Shown here: in pieces, positions 9,543 to 18,951 of the stretch
How the letters are laid out: each line of letters begins with the position of its first letter
Numbering within the stretch: position 1 is the first letter of the stretch
Source of the DNA: Pseudoalteromonas sp049257235
Lineage (GTDB): Bacteria > Pseudomonadota > Gammaproteobacteria > Enterobacterales > Alteromonadaceae
Length of the DNA stretch: 64,000 nucleotides
Reading direction: 5' to 3'
Assembly (NCBI RefSeq): GCF_049257235.1
Contig: NZ_JBMMUF010000007.1
Location: 113,214 to 177,213, forward strand
Notes under the pieces: model-generated
Database searches by the model: none
What the model saw: only the letters and a program-made list of their open reading frames with translations
Told to the model about the DNA's origin: nothing
Program-made: the position numbers and the translations under genes

Positions 9543-11087
9543 CTATCCCTGTGGGGGTAATAAGCCACTGAATTTTATACCACTTAACAATGCCATCTCT
9601 CGATGCCACGTTGCCAAATCATTATGACTGAACTGCTTGAGTGCATCGTGGCCACATGCGCGCGCCATCACTTGCATAAGCTCAACCGAGGCATTAAAGA
9701 AATTACATAACTGCTGTGCAGATACATCAACATTGAGACGCGCACGCAACTCAGGCTTTTGCGTGGCAATACCTGCCGGACAATTATTAGAGTTACACAT
9801 ACGCGCACCAACACAGCCAATTGCCTGCATAGCACTATTAGACAATGCCACACCATCTGCGCCCAAAGCCATGGCTTTGACAAAATCAATCGGCACGCGT
9901 AACCCACCGGTGATAATTAACGTGACCTCGCCGCTTTTGCCTTGTTCATCAAGGTAGCGTCGTGCGCGTGCCAAAGCTGGGATGGTGGGAACGCTAATAT
10001 GATCTCGAAACATCTCTGGTGCCGCGCCAGTGCCGCCACCTCGGCCATCCAATATGATGTAGTCGGCACTGGCATCAAGTGCAAATTGAATATCTTGTTC
10101 GATGTGATTGGCACTGAGTTTAAAACCAATGGGAATGCCGCCAGTAACTTCACGGACACGATCAGCAAAGCGTTTAAAGTCTTCTGCTGTATGTAATTCT
10201 TTAAACGTGGGCGGTGAAATAGCGGACTGCCCCTCTGGGATCCCTCGAACTTGTGAGATCTTGCCTATGTTTTTAGTCCCGGGTAAATGCCCACCCGTGC
10301 CTGTTTTAGCACCTTGCCCACCTTTAAAATGAAAAGCCTGGACGTGTTTTAGTTTGTCTTCATCATAACCAAACTGCGCACTTGCAAGCTCATAAAAGTA
10401 ATGGCTGTTAGCCTGTTGCTCTTCAGGCAACATGCCCCCTTCACCCGAGCAAATACCAGTACCTGCTAACTGTGCGCCTTTTGACAGTGCCAGTTTGGCT
10501 TCTTCTGACAAAGCACCAAAACTCATATCCGAGACAAACAAGGGGATTTTTAATGTGAGCGGCTTCTTCGCTTTTGGACCGATCACTAATTCAGTTGCGA
10601 CAGGAACATCTTCCATTAATGGCTGTGTCGCCATTTGCGCGGTCATTATTTGAATATCATCCCACTGCGGTAAGGTATATCTGGGTACCCCCATTGACGT
10701 CATGGGCCCATGGTGCCCCATGTTTGTAAGCCCCTCCTTCGCTAATTGATGAATAAACTCAACTGTTGGCTCTTCCTTGGTTGCTTTGGCTGATGGTGAA
10801 TCGTGCTGCTTCACTATTAATTCAGGGCCTTCGTGCCCAACCGCCGCATTATCAAACTGTTTATGAGTACCGTCACAAAATGGCGCATTGCTGGTGTGCT
10901 TACACTGGCATAAAAATGCATCCCCTGTTTGCTCGGCTGTAAACGCTTTGGGTTTAAATTCAGTGCCAGCATGAGAACCATCACAAAATGGTTGGTTATT
11001 AGAGCGACCACAGGCGCAAAAATAGTATTGTTGCCCTTGGGTTAACGTAACTTTGGCTGGTTTGTTGTTCGCGATTATTGGTTTCAT
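9543..11087 (-). CDS. FMN-binding glutamate-synthase-family protein with two N-terminal CDGSH iron-sulfur motifs
   Basis: Fusion protein of 514 aa. Residues 1-78 hold two CDGSH [2Fe-2S] motifs: ligands C24, C26, C35, H39 (PFCDGSH) and C60, C62, C71, H75 (PFCDGTH). From about 130 onward it is a glutamate-synthase FMN/central domain: PLFVSDMSFGALS, GEGGMLPEEQ, GGQGAKTGTGGHLPG, and DYIILDGRGGGTGAAP for FMN. CVGARMCNSNNC (C-x5-C-x4-C) is the [3Fe-4S] ligand pattern of GltB. There is no glutamine amidotransferase domain, so it is not a complete GOGAT; the family is often annotated 'glutamate synthase-related'. The substrate is unknown and electrons could enter through the CDGSH clusters. It is a single gene with its own terminator. 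Confidence 0.88.
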   Translation of the reverse strand: MKPIIANNKPAKVTLTQGQQYYFCACGRSNNQPFCDGSHAGTEFKPKAFTAEQTGDAFLCQCKHTSNAPFCDGTHKQFDNAAVGHEGPELIVKQHDSPSAKATKEEPTVEFIHQLAKEGLTNMGHHGPMTSMGVPRYTLPQWDDIQIMTAQMATQPLMEDVPVATELVIGPKAKKPLTLKIPLFVSDMSFGALSEEAKLALSKGAQLAGTGICSGEGGMLPEEQQANSHYFYELASAQFGYDEDKLKHVQAFHFKGGQGAKTGTGGHLPGTKNIGKISQVRGIPEGQSAISPPTFKELHTAEDFKRFADRVREVTGGIPIGFKLSANHIEQDIQFALDASADYIILDGRGGGTGAAPEMFRDHISVPTIPALARARRYLDEQGKSGEVTLIITGGLRVPIDFVKAMALGADGVALSNSAMQAIGCVGARMCNSNNCPAGIATQKPELRARLNVDVSAQQLCNFFNASVELMQVMARACGHDALKQFSHNDLATWHREMALLSGIKFSGLLPPQG

Positions 11088-11289
11088 ATAAGCACCTTGA
11101 TTGTTTTTATGTACGCATAAGATCGGCCAGATGAAGTGCGTGGCAAGGACTGAGTATAGCCTTTAAGCAAAAACCCACCGGACCGATTAAGGAAGCATTG
11201 ACATGATTAAGGCACAGAGGCAAATAGATGGAAATTTATGAAACTTGAGAGGTTTGCGACGCTGTATTGCAAAAGTAATTACAGACGTA

Positions 11290-11363
11290 GCCATAAAAAA
11301 ATGCACATCACGCTATTTATGGCAGCTAATTGCTAAGGCAAAGTGCCTGATCGGGCACTTTTT
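11290..11363 (+). ncRNA. candidate small RNA: two hairpins ending in an intrinsic terminator
   Basis: On the plus strand, in a gene-free gap between two minus-strand genes, an 8-bp stem (GCCATAAA 11290-11297 / TTTATGGC 11316-11323) is followed by a terminator hairpin (AAAGTGCC 11340-11347 / GGCACTTT 11354-11361) ending in five T. No plus-strand protein gene lies upstream for it to terminate. A competing 5-bp stem (AGGCA 11336-11340 / TGCCT 11344-11348) would exclude the terminator. I see no clear promoter, and the hairpin might simply end the minus-strand vanX-like transcript, although the U-tract there is poor. Confidence 0.35.
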
Positions 11364-11384
11364 ACATTTAGATGTGGCGCAGTA

Positions 11385-12050
11385 TCACTTAACCACAAAG
11401 TCAAAGTACGTATTTGGATAGGGCTGAGGCGTCAGCGAAAAATGCCACCACTCCATGGGATAAGGGGCAAACCCCTGTGCCATCATAAGCGCTTTTAGCG
11501 TATATCTGTTTTTCCTTTGTTCATCGCTGATACGAGGATCGTCAGTATTTGACAAGGTATCAAACATATCAAACGCAGAACCCATATCCAATTCTTTGCC
11601 TGTATGAGTATCAACCAAGGTCAAATCCACTGTAGCACCGCGACTGTGGCCAGACTTTGCAGCGATATAGTCACCGAGTAACTCATCTTTACCTAAGTTG
11701 GGATAATAGTCTGCTTTAGTTTTAGTGTCTGTTTCATCATTGACCCAGCGCACAAAATGGTCCACCGCTCGCTGCGGGCGATAACAGTCAAACACCTTAA
11801 GAGTGTAACCTTGCTGTTTTGCGCTCTTTTGTACAAGGGCCAGCGCCTGTGCTGCCTTTTTATGTAATATGCACTTAGGGGCTTGATAACCATCAACCCT
11901 CGTCCCAACAAAATTATTATCACCAAAATAACGAATATCCTGTTGTATGTCTTGGGAATAGGCATCAATGGCTACAAACTCCTGTTGTATATTGATGTCT
12001 TTCGGCGCGAAAACCATCGCCATTAAAACAAGGCTGTAACTTACACTCAT
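11385..12050 (-). CDS. D-alanyl-D-alanine dipeptidase, VanX/DdpX family
   Basis: Zinc dipeptidase that cleaves D-Ala-D-Ala (221 aa). The peptidase M15D residues are all present: R91 in CYRPQR, the zinc ligands H135 and D142 in SGHSRGATVD, catalytic E200 and zinc ligand H203 in PMEWWHF. The N-terminus is mildly hydrophobic (about residues 3-15) and may be an export signal, as in periplasmic DdpX-type enzymes. The start is the ATG at 12050, five bases after AGGAG; the GTG at 12056 overlaps that ribosome-binding site. No vanHA-like genes are nearby, so cell-wall D-Ala-D-Ala recycling or use as nutrient is likelier than resistance. This is thematically linked to the D-amino-acid operon at 25-30 kb. 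Confidence 0.9.
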   Translation of the reverse strand: MSVSYSLVLMAMVFAPKDINIQQEFVAIDAYSQDIQQDIRYFGDNNFVGTRVDGYQAPKCILHKKAAQALALVQKSAKQQGYTLKVFDCYRPQRAVDHFVRWVNDETDTKTKADYYPNLGKDELLGDYIAAKSGHSRGATVDLTLVDTHTGKELDMGSAFDMFDTLSNTDDPRISDEQRKNRYTLKALMMAQGFAPYPMEWWHFSLTPQPYPNTYFDFVVK

Positions 12051-12234
12051 TGGCACTCCTTTTTGATCTTAAATTACCGCCACTTGCCCATCACATCAAC
12101 GATGCCAAGTTGCAGCATATTAATTCTCTCGTTGCTCTGTTAACCCCCTTTACACTGACAGGTATTTCATGTGTTGGCAATGCTCACCTGAGGGCATGGA
12201 GCAGTACTTGTGCTCTTTTATTACACACATAAAA

Positions 12235-12256
12235 AAAGGGCTCTTACGAGCCCTTT
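12235..12256 (-). terminator. intrinsic terminator of the S8 protease gene
   Basis: 9-bp stem AAAGGGCTC / GAGCCCTTT with a TTAC loop; on the minus strand it continues into a run of seven T. Confidence 0.85.
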
Positions 12257-12278
12257 AGGTTTCTATGAATGTTAGTGC

Positions 12279-15200
12279 TTAGCTGCGCTTGCGACGAAGA
12301 AGTGCAAGTGGGCTAAGAAGAAGTAGCCAAGCTAGTGAACCGGCACTTTCTTTCTTCTCTACTGGCGCTTCAGGTTCAACAACCACTGGCGCCTCTTCAC
12401 CGTCAGAGATAACTGTTAGTGTGAAGGTAGTTGACTGAGCATCCGAAGGATTCTCGATGTCTGCTACTTTAACAGTTACTTCAATGTCACCGTAGAAGTA
12501 TTGCTCTGGCGTGATAGTCACAGTGTCACCGTCAACTTCAGCAGTCATGTTGTCACCTGATACGATAACTTCATTTGCTGAGTTCATTTCATCGATGTAA
12601 GAAACGTCGAATGAAATTGGTGTGTTCTCGTCAGTTTCCATATCATCTAACTCAACAACAGTGATGTTGCTAGGAACAGTTAGAGTATGAGACTTAACCA
12701 TTGACTCCATGCCATCTACATCGATGTTTGCATTGAACTCCATGGTGCGACCTGCAGATGATGCAGTGATGTCAGCCCAAGCAGTTACTTCAAACTTAGA
12801 TGACTCAGGACCTACATAGTCCATACAGATAACCACATCATCGGCAACAATTTCATCAAGCTCGTTGAAGTTAACAGTCTTACCTAGGTAACCTTCAAGT
12901 GGACCATATGGGTATAGTGCACCTTTGAAACCTTGTACACCGATACTACCGCGTGCGTCTGTACTACCGAAGTCGATGTTGTCATACGCTAGGTAGATTT
13001 CATGTTGGTTTTCACCGAAACGCGTGTATGGGGTGAAGATAATCTCAAAGTCAAACGAGTTGTCTTGCTTATCCCACGTGTACTGACGCGTCATACGGTC
13101 ATAACCAGCATAGCGGTAGTCAGATGCCTTATCCCACTCGATGATAGCCCATGTACCCGTTGTCGCTAGTGAAATACCTTCGTTGTAAGCAAGGCCAACA
13201 CTCATTACGTCATTAACAAAGCCAGGGAACCAGCCACGCCATAGTGGTGCAATCGTTTCATACGGGAAGCTGTTGTATGGCAACATACCATGAAACGGCA
13301 GGAACTGTGGACCAGGGCCAATGTCTAACTTACCGTTTGGACGAATCGCCATGATACCGTAACCTGCGTTTAGGTCTTCTTGGTTGTTGTACAGTGAGAT
13401 GTTCTGTTCATTGAAGAGCGAGCTCACTGGCAGTACATAACCATTACGGTAAGTGATGTTGTTGCTCTCATCAAAACCTGACAGCATTGGGAAAATGCCC
13501 GCATCACTTAGGTTTACATAACCACCCGCATTCGGTAAGCCGAAATCTGGAGTACGACACATTTCATCTGTGATGTTTGTAGTTACAACATAGTCTGGTT
13601 TTACTTCAGACGTATCAGCTTGCATACCAGAGATGGTCAGTTTGCCATCTGCTACTTCAATGTTCACATCGCTGCGCGAACTCATCACATTATCTGCGTG
13701 AATATTCAGACCTTCAGGGATGTCTGCACTGAAGGTGAAGTTACGGTCCATACCTGTAGTGTTCTCAAACACTTCGAAGGTAAATGGTACTTTGTCGCCC
13801 ATTTTCGCGCTTTCTTGAGGAACATCAAGGTTCACACGGTCAACACCACGCTCAATCTTAAGTGGGATTGAACCAATGTTTGCAGGGTTAACAGCCGAAG
13901 TACCTACATCTAACATGCTGTAGAATACATCACCTTCTTGCATATCAATGTCCCAAGCGATATTCATATCAACCTTGTTGATACCATCACTTGCTGGAAG
14001 CGTAGCTATGATATCACTGCTCACTTGGTCATTAACAACTGCAACTGCATATTCAAACGTTTCTTCTACACCTGCCTGGCGAGACTTGAACGAGTTATAC
14101 AGCATGTACCAGTATTCGCCTTCCTCAGGGTTGTTGATGTTACAGAAGTTGTTGTAGATCAGGTGATTTGATACACACAAGATTTCATCTTGAGGCTGAA
14201 TGACACCATCGCCATTGTAGTCTTTACCAACATAAACAAGTGGGTTACCTACATTCAGCGTACCTGTCAGCTCAGACTCTTCTACACCCTGAGTTTCAAC
14301 AACTAAGCGCTTTGAGTTAGCAGGTACAGTGACTGTTCCCATGAACACTGCTTCATCAAGAATGTCATCTGGGTTTGGTACCGTTGTGCGGTTCAATGCC
14401 CAAGGATGTGTTTGGTCATCATCTTTTGGCAATGTCACTGTCATAACGTCAGCTTTAACAGGTGTATATGCACGAGCAACTGGCGCCTCAACAAGCGGCA
14501 TAGTTACGCCTTTTTGCACATAGCTATCGTTGTTAGCGTGAGCTTCAACGTTCATGCGTGAAGGCAAATCACCACGGTCATATTTAAATGCCATTGGCCA
14601 ATGTGCTGCAGGGATATCAGCTTCTGCCGCTTCAAAGATCAGGTTAGTGTGAAGCTCAACTTCTGAGTTACTGAACCAATCTTGTGTATCCATTACAGAT
14701 GCTTTAACGATGATGGTCTGCGTCTCACCTGCTTTCAATGAGAAAGTTTCAGGGATGATTTCGATATTCACACCGTTTTGAGCTGCTTGCTGACGCATAT
14801 CGAATGCCCAGTTCACTACGTCTTCGTGTGATACTGTCCACGTGCCGTCTTTCGTTGCCTTAACTGTACGTACCCACTGACACTCAGGTGCACACGTAAA
14901 GTCTACAAGGTTAGGTAGGTTCAACTGGTGAGGAGTACCACCGTTGAATGGATCAGCCGCTAGGAAGTTAGTAGCAGACTCGTCCATTACAAGACCAGAT
15001 TTAACTGCATTCGCTACGTTGATACGACCTGTACCTGCACGGTAGATTTGTGCTTTATCAGACTCACCACCTTCTTGGTTTAGACGCCAGTACTGAACTT
15101 CATTATCAGCTGTCATCATAAGTGCAGATTGTACTTCAGCAGCAGTCCACTCAGGGTGAGCTTGACGAACAAGTGCCATAGAACCTGCAACGTGTGGTGA

Positions 15201-17339
15201 CGCCATTGATGTACCGCTTAGAGACGCGTAATCAGCACCGAAAGGCGTTGATACGAACGGATGCTCGTCAGAGAACGCAGCGTAAATATCTACACCAGGC
15301 GCTGCCACTGTTGGAGCAAGTACTTCAACGTTTGAGTATGAAGGACCACGTGAAGAGAAATCGGCTAACCAATCAGCGTTTTCTTCATTGATGCGACGCT
15401 CAATGTTAGTTGGCTTGATAGTGATCATATGACCTTTTTCACTGAAGCTATCAACCCAATCTTCCAGACCTTCTTCAGGGTATACACCATTCCACTGATC
15501 GTATGTGAAGTGCACTGCTGGTAGCTCGTACGCTGTAGGAACTGTACCTTGGTTACGATCACGGTTGTACATGATGAAGCCATCTGCGCCACCGGCTTTC
15601 ACGTTAGCTACTTTCGCAGTACGTGCATTTGCGTTTGGATCTGTTGGCAAATGACGCTGACAGATTACGATAACATTTGTGTCGCCTGCTTCTGCACCTG
15701 GGATTTCAGAGCCATCTTTGAAGAAGTCAAAGGTACCCGCTGGGTATTCTGATGCACAGTAACCGTTAAAGTCTTTGTTACCATTGATGTCTGCGTAGTC
15801 TTTTGCCCACACTACCACACCAGTAAGCTCTTCACTGTTCAGTGCGCCGCCCACAAGGCCCATATCAGCCCAACTTGGTACTTCTGAGCCCATTGCTGGG
15901 TCAATGAAGCCTGCGTATTCAACTGGCGTTTCAATTGCCACTTCACGACCATGAGTCGTTGCAGCAACCTGTGCTAACCAAGGTGAAGAGTTATCTAGGT
16001 AACCCAAACACTCTGCAGCACCGCACACACCCGAACCTGAGTTACCCGCAGCAGCGGCAACGTTGATGCCCGCTTCACGTGCAGATAAGAATGCTAATTG
16101 AACTGGGTCTGCCCAAACGTTTGAGTCAGCACCACCGATTGAGAAGTTGATTACATCAACACCGTCAGAGATGGCGTCTTCGATACCAGCTACAAGTGCT
16201 TCACCAGGACAACCACGGTAGCCTGACTCATTTGATGAGTGACATACTTGGTAAGAAATGATGTTAGCGTGAGGTGCCACACCTGAAATTTCAGGGAATA
16301 AAGCGTCAGCAAGCACTACGCCGTCTTGGTTTTCACCAGTACCGGCCATCATAAATGGTACGTCTTTAACTACGTTACCAGCAGCGGTAGATGCAACGTG
16401 CGAACCGTGACCTTGGTAATCTTCACCGATTGCAGGCCAGCCTGGGATCATTTCTGAGAATGTATCAGTGATCACGTCGTATGAACGTACACCGATTAGC
16501 TTGTCGTTACACTGGATGTGCTCTGCATCTTCAACACAGTCACCCACATATTGGCCTGCGCCCCAAGGGTTAGTGTGATCGTAACCGTCACCGCCAATAT
16601 CAGCGAATGAAGGGTGGTCTGAGTTAATACCAGTATCGATGATACCAACGATTTGACCTTCACCTTTGAATTCGATTCCAGTTGGCGAAGTCATGCCTGA
16701 CCATACTTGGTCTGCACCAATTTGCTTTGGACCTTCATCCGTTAGCAAATCGTAGTGCTTAGAACGCATTACAGACGCTACTGAACCAAGCGCAGCAACG
16801 TTTGCAGCTTCTTGCTCAGTCATTGTTACTGAGAAGCCGTTGATCGCTTTAGTGAATTGACGACGCATTTCAGTGCGACCAGTAAGTGCGCTTACTTCGC
16901 TGAATACTTGTTGTTGTTTGTTACGAAGTTCACGCTCGTATGTCACAACTGCTTTAGAAGTTGGCTGACCACGCTCGTATAGTTTTGCACTTGTATCACC
17001 TAAAGAGCGTGTTAACGCAGAGTTAGGGTCTTTTGCAGCAACGGCTACAGATGCATCACGTAAGCGAACGATATAGATGTGCTCGCCTTCGATGTTCTCT
17101 TTTACGAATTTGCTTTCATGCGCGTTTAGAGACACGTTAATGCCGCTAACATCTGCGCTTTGAAGTTGATCTAGGTTCAAATCCTTTTGAAGAGCTTGTA
17201 CTTCTTCAGCCGTGAAAGCTGGAGCACGCAGCGTGTTTTGTGAATCTTTTGTAACTATGTTTGAGTTAGCCGCAGCATACAGTGAACCTGCACTAAATAG
17301 TGCTACACCGACCGCTGTTGCAATAGTTGTTTTCTTCAT
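12279..17339 (-). CDS. large secreted S8 (subtilisin-like) serine protease with PA insert and GlyGly-CTERM-like tail
   Basis: Extracellular protease of 1686 aa. A signal peptide (1-22) is followed by an inhibitor-I9-like propeptide (about 85-195). The catalytic domain contains Asp235 (GIIDTG), His311 (GHGSHVA), oxyanion Asn433 (AAGNSG) and Ser711 (SGTSMASPHVAG). A PA (protease-associated) domain is inserted at about 480-645. After about 780 come several beta-rich, Fn3- or PKD-like domains and an aspartate-rich cadherin-like region near 1560-1650. The C-terminus is a spacer, AGS, a hydrophobic helix (LAWLLLLSPLALL) and RRKR: the GlyGly-CTERM/rhombosortase-type sorting tail of type II-secreted exoenzymes. 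It probably degrades environmental protein. It is a single gene with a long 5' region and its own terminator. Confidence 0.93.
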   Translation of the reverse strand: MKKTTIATAVGVALFSAGSLYAAANSNIVTKDSQNTLRAPAFTAEEVQALQKDLNLDQLQSADVSGINVSLNAHESKFVKENIEGEHIYIVRLRDASVAVAAKDPNSALTRSLGDTSAKLYERGQPTSKAVVTYERELRNKQQQVFSEVSALTGRTEMRRQFTKAINGFSVTMTEQEAANVAALGSVASVMRSKHYDLLTDEGPKQIGADQVWSGMTSPTGIEFKGEGQIVGIIDTGINSDHPSFADIGGDGYDHTNPWGAGQYVGDCVEDAEHIQCNDKLIGVRSYDVITDTFSEMIPGWPAIGEDYQGHGSHVASTAAGNVVKDVPFMMAGTGENQDGVVLADALFPEISGVAPHANIISYQVCHSSNESGYRGCPGEALVAGIEDAISDGVDVINFSIGGADSNVWADPVQLAFLSAREAGINVAAAAGNSGSGVCGAAECLGYLDNSSPWLAQVAATTHGREVAIETPVEYAGFIDPAMGSEVPSWADMGLVGGALNSEELTGVVVWAKDYADINGNKDFNGYCASEYPAGTFDFFKDGSEIPGAEAGDTNVIVICQRHLPTDPNANARTAKVANVKAGGADGFIMYNRDRNQGTVPTAYELPAVHFTYDQWNGVYPEEGLEDWVDSFSEKGHMITIKPTNIERRINEENADWLADFSSRGPSYSNVEVLAPTVAAPGVDIYAAFSDEHPFVSTPFGADYASLSGTSMASPHVAGSMALVRQAHPEWTAAEVQSALMMTADNEVQYWRLNQEGGESDKAQIYRAGTGRINVANAVKSGLVMDESATNFLAADPFNGGTPHQLNLPNLVDFTCAPECQWVRTVKATKDGTWTVSHEDVVNWAFDMRQQAAQNGVNIEIIPETFSLKAGETQTIIVKASVMDTQDWFSNSEVELHTNLIFEAAEADIPAAHWPMAFKYDRGDLPSRMNVEAHANNDSYVQKGVTMPLVEAPVARAYTPVKADVMTVTLPKDDDQTHPWALNRTTVPNPDDILDEAVFMGTVTVPANSKRLVVETQGVEESELTGTLNVGNPLVYVGKDYNGDGVIQPQDEILCVSNHLIYNNFCNINNPEEGEYWYMLYNSFKSRQAGVEETFEYAVAVVNDQVSSDIIATLPASDGINKVDMNIAWDIDMQEGDVFYSMLDVGTSAVNPANIGSIPLKIERGVDRVNLDVPQESAKMGDKVPFTFEVFENTTGMDRNFTFSADIPEGLNIHADNVMSSRSDVNIEVADGKLTISGMQADTSEVKPDYVVTTNITDEMCRTPDFGLPNAGGYVNLSDAGIFPMLSGFDESNNITYRNGYVLPVSSLFNEQNISLYNNQEDLNAGYGIMAIRPNGKLDIGPGPQFLPFHGMLPYNSFPYETIAPLWRGWFPGFVNDVMSVGLAYNEGISLATTGTWAIIEWDKASDYRYAGYDRMTRQYTWDKQDNSFDFEIIFTPYTRFGENQHEIYLAYDNIDFGSTDARGSIGVQGFKGALYPYGPLEGYLGKTVNFNELDEIVADDVVICMDYVGPESSKFEVTAWADITASSAGRTMEFNANIDVDGMESMVKSHTLTVPSNITVVELDDMETDENTPISFDVSYIDEMNSANEVIVSGDNMTAEVDGDTVTITPEQYFYGDIEVTVKVADIENPSDAQSTTFTLTVISDGEEAPVVVEPEAPVEKKESAGSLAWLLLLSPLALLRRKRS

Positions 17340-17720
17340 GTTGAACCCTAACTATGTCGTTTTTTGGAATATGTAATTTCGAACTGTTCGAAAATTTTTA
17401 ACGACTCGATTCAATCACACCGAAGACACATTTTAGTAACAACTTTATGTACACTTTTGTACATTATCAACACATATTAAAAATAGAGTTAACACTCTAA
17501 GCAATGATTAGATAGACATCTTCTTTTGTAGCATTTTGTACAACATATTGCCTGCGGAAATCCAAAAAAAACACATAAAATCATAAGTATAAGTTATGCC
17601 GATATATTAATTATCAATTAACATGCCGTTAATTACTCAAACAGCACCAACAATACCTTGCGTAACCCTGACAAATAATTAAGATTCAAACTAACACTGA
17701 GATGGAAAAATTTTTTTATT
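17340..17720. other. 381-bp AT-rich divergent promoter region with a dyad
   Basis: Gene-free region between the S8 protease gene (minus) and the MipA/OmpV gene (plus). A perfect 7-bp inverted repeat, ATGTACA / TGTACAT with a CTTT spacer, lies at 17447-17464, about 110 bases upstream of the protease ATG. A further TGTACA occurs near 17535. It is a candidate regulator site; no known box is matched with confidence. Confidence 0.4.
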
Positions 17721-18563
17721 ATGAACAAACAGATACTCTTCTTGTGCTCTGTATTATCGCTGCCGGGGTTTGCGCAACAAGCAGATCCTCAAGCAGGTCA
17801 ATACATTGAAGTAGGTACATTAGAGGCGTCTATCACTGTTGGATACGGTGGCATCGAGAATCCAGTAAGAGGTTCTGAACACATTACCTCCGTGCTACTC
17901 CCGCATCTCGCATATTATGGTGAGAACTGGTACTTCGATGATTTCTCTTTAGGCTACAGCCTGTACCAAAGCGATGCGTTCTATGTTGATGTGGTAGGCA
18001 CATTCAACGAAGACGGCTTCTTTTTTGAACTCGATGGCATAGATAAACTTTTTGCCACCAGTGCTGTGCGCAACAACACTCGCCCGGGTCGTCCACAAGC
18101 CACACCGATTAATTTAACCCCCATCGAGCGCAGTATTGCCTATGAAGGCGGGATTTCTTTAGGGTATGCTTCAGACCATTGGGGAGTTGAATTAAGCTCA
18201 TTACATGATGTTACGAGTGTACATAACGGTTACGAAAACAAATTTATAGCCTATTATGCTGATACATTCTTTGGTGGCCAGTTCGTTACTGAGTTAGGTG
18301 TCACACTCAAAAGCAATGAATTAATTGATTATTATTATCGTGTGCGGCCGGGAGAGGCGTTAACACGCATACCGCGATACTCACTTGGTGGTAGCGCGAC
18401 TAATTACCACCTGAAATTAGAGTACCAGTACCCAATAGCAAACCAAGTTAGTGCTATGATTAATATCTCTAATACATGGATTGATGAAGACTTAAGTGAC
18501 ACGCCAATGTTTGACCAAGACCAATATGTAACCGGATTTACAGGGATAAGGTTTGAGTTTTAA
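17721..18563 (+). CDS. MipA/OmpV-family outer-membrane protein
   Basis: Outer-membrane beta-barrel of 280 aa with a signal peptide (1-18, GFA-Q). Family features include ITVGYGGIENPVRG near the start of the barrel, a central SIAYEGGISLGYASDHWGVE strand pair, a repeat of the strand with the FDDFSLGY pattern, and a terminal phenylalanine (IRFEF). Members include MltA-interacting MipA and osmotically responsive OmpV. It is the first gene of a four-gene operon with DUF3019 and a two-component pair, which suggests that the signalling genes regulate this porin-like protein or sense through it. Confidence 0.88.
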   Translation: MNKQILFLCSVLSLPGFAQQADPQAGQYIEVGTLEASITVGYGGIENPVRGSEHITSVLLPHLAYYGENWYFDDFSLGYSLYQSDAFYVDVVGTFNEDGFFFELDGIDKLFATSAVRNNTRPGRPQATPINLTPIERSIAYEGGISLGYASDHWGVELSSLHDVTSVHNGYENKFIAYYADTFFGGQFVTELGVTLKSNELIDYYYRVRPGEALTRIPRYSLGGSATNYHLKLEYQYPIANQVSAMINISNTWIDEDLSDTPMFDQDQYVTGFTGIRFEF

Positions 18564-18574
18564 TTAATGCGCTC

Positions 18575-18949
18575 ATGCTGATTGAATATTTTGTTGCCTT
18601 AACCCTTTTACCCCCCACGGTACAAGACTACGTGGCGCCTTCGCTCGAGGTCAGCCCACACACGTGCATAGCAGAGCATAAGGCAACACGTTGTGAGATA
18701 GAGGTGCATGTAAAAGCACATGCATCTTCGCACTCTTCATTATGTTTAGTTATTTCCCTCCCCGTGCCGCAAACAGAATGCTTCAACGGCCACACTATTT
18801 CTACCACCTATCGCTTAACGCTTGAAAGTACAACGGATATAGCATTAACTAATAAGGCAGGCACGGTACTGGCAAAAGAGAAAATTAGTGTCGGTACACT
18901 CTCTTCAAATAACTATCGCGTACGAAGACGCTTCGGTTGGGGTATATAA
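18575..18949 (+). CDS. DUF3019 protein, probably periplasmic
   Basis: Protein of 124 aa recognised as DUF3019 from its pattern: a short hydrophobic leader, then SLEVSPHTCIAEHKATRCEI, later LCLVISLP and ECFNGH, and a final RRRFGWGI. Four cysteines (in the segments TCI, RCEI, LCL and ECF) could form two disulfides, which fits export. The function is unknown. In the Alteromonadales such genes are found between MipA/OmpV and an OmpR/RstA-type two-component pair, exactly as here. It has no clear ribosome-binding site and starts 11 bp after the porin gene, so translational coupling is likely. Confidence 0.75.
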   Translation: MLIEYFVALTLLPPTVQDYVAPSLEVSPHTCIAEHKATRCEIEVHVKAHASSHSSLCLVISLPVPQTECFNGHTISTTYRLTLESTTDIALTNKAGTVLAKEKISVGTLSSNNYRVRRRFGWGI

Positions 18950-18951
18950 CG

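Noticed and set aside
9543..11087. Annotation as glutamate synthase large subunit
   Set aside because: The protein lacks the glutamine amidotransferase and C-terminal domains; only the FMN/central part and CDGSH motifs are present.
11385..12050. Vancomycin resistance through VanX
   Set aside because: There are no vanH or vanA ligase genes; chromosomal VanX/DdpX-like dipeptidases are common in proteobacteria and serve D-Ala-D-Ala use.
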